Assembly: GCA_013177855.1 (NCBI GenBank) | Contig: JABLYA010000003.1 | Coordinates: 22,804-86,803 of the forward strand | DNA length: 64,000 nt | Source: Ignavibacteria bacterium | GTDB taxonomy: Bacteria; Bacteroidota; Ignavibacteria; Ch128b | Direction: 5' to 3' | Shown: in pieces, positions 63,983-64,000 of the stretch | Layout: each line of letters opens with the position of its first letter | How positions within the stretch are numbered: position 1 is the first letter of the stretch | Made by a program: the position numbers and the translations under genes | Notes under the pieces: generated by a model | Seen by the model: only the letters and a program-made list of their open reading frames with translations | Told to the model about the DNA's origin: nothing | Database searches by the model: none

Positions 63983-64000
63983 CCCTTCTTGTTTTTTTTT
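63968..64000 (+). terminator. Rho-independent terminator overlapping a stop codon
   Basis: AAGAAGGGC and GCCCTTCTT pair perfectly (9 bp) around a 5-nt loop and are followed by a run of T to the window end. The stop codon of the gene at 63782 lies in the loop/3' arm, so translation ends within the hairpin. Confidence 0.9.

Overview
The window is best read as a large part of the genome of a tailed phage of the crAss-like group (Crassvirales), which infect Bacteroidota. The DNA is very AT-rich. Start codons follow A-rich leaders without Shine-Dalgarno sequences, and a few candidate Bacteroidota promoter boxes (TAnnTTTG) are present. The gene order is the crAss-like late block: large terminase, portal, scaffold-like protein, major capsid, ring proteins, fibres, lysis genes, tail ring and 'muzzle', then very large virion-cargo genes. 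The largest, 5414 codons, carries the DFDID catalytic motif typical of crAss-like virion RNA polymerases and an HEAFH zincin motif. TAA, TAG and TGA all appear to act as stops.

Layout. Positions 1-5707 (+ strand) hold small accessory genes: a DUF932-family protein, two small zinc-binding proteins, a membrane-anchored glucosaminidase and several unknowns. They also hold a TnpB transposon-nuclease remnant and a promoter-hairpin element that may be a small RNA. A bidirectional terminator at 5709-5742 separates these from the minus-strand block. That block runs from about 63000 down to 5813 and is nearly gap-free. In transcription order it contains: an AT-hook protein, a small basic protein, a metallophosphoesterase, small DNA-packaging genes, TerL, portal, scaffold-like genes and major capsid; then a head protein, three related ring-like proteins, a major structural protein and two connector-like proteins; then a fibre, small membrane proteins, a beta-helix tailspike, and a leucine-rich-repeat fibre broken by a 1-nt deletion; then a lysis cassette (membrane proteins, holin candidate, secreted CHAP endolysin, single-gene spanin); then connector genes, the tail ring, the muzzle, and four cargo or ejection genes up to 5414 residues.

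Positions 63015-63781 form the longest stretch without a convincing gene. It holds a candidate late promoter, TTGTTAATAA repeats in direct and inverted copies, an AT-rich segment and a long polypyrimidine tract, and is a candidate origin and divergent promoter region. A + strand gene of visibly higher GC follows (63782-63982), and its stop lies inside a strong terminator. The main points for a second look are the zincin-polymerase giant, the frameshifted repeat fibre, a pair of small paralogues each placed just before a receptor-binding gene, the TnpB remnant, the possible small RNA, and the origin-like region. All functions are inferred from reading the sequence; no database search was run.
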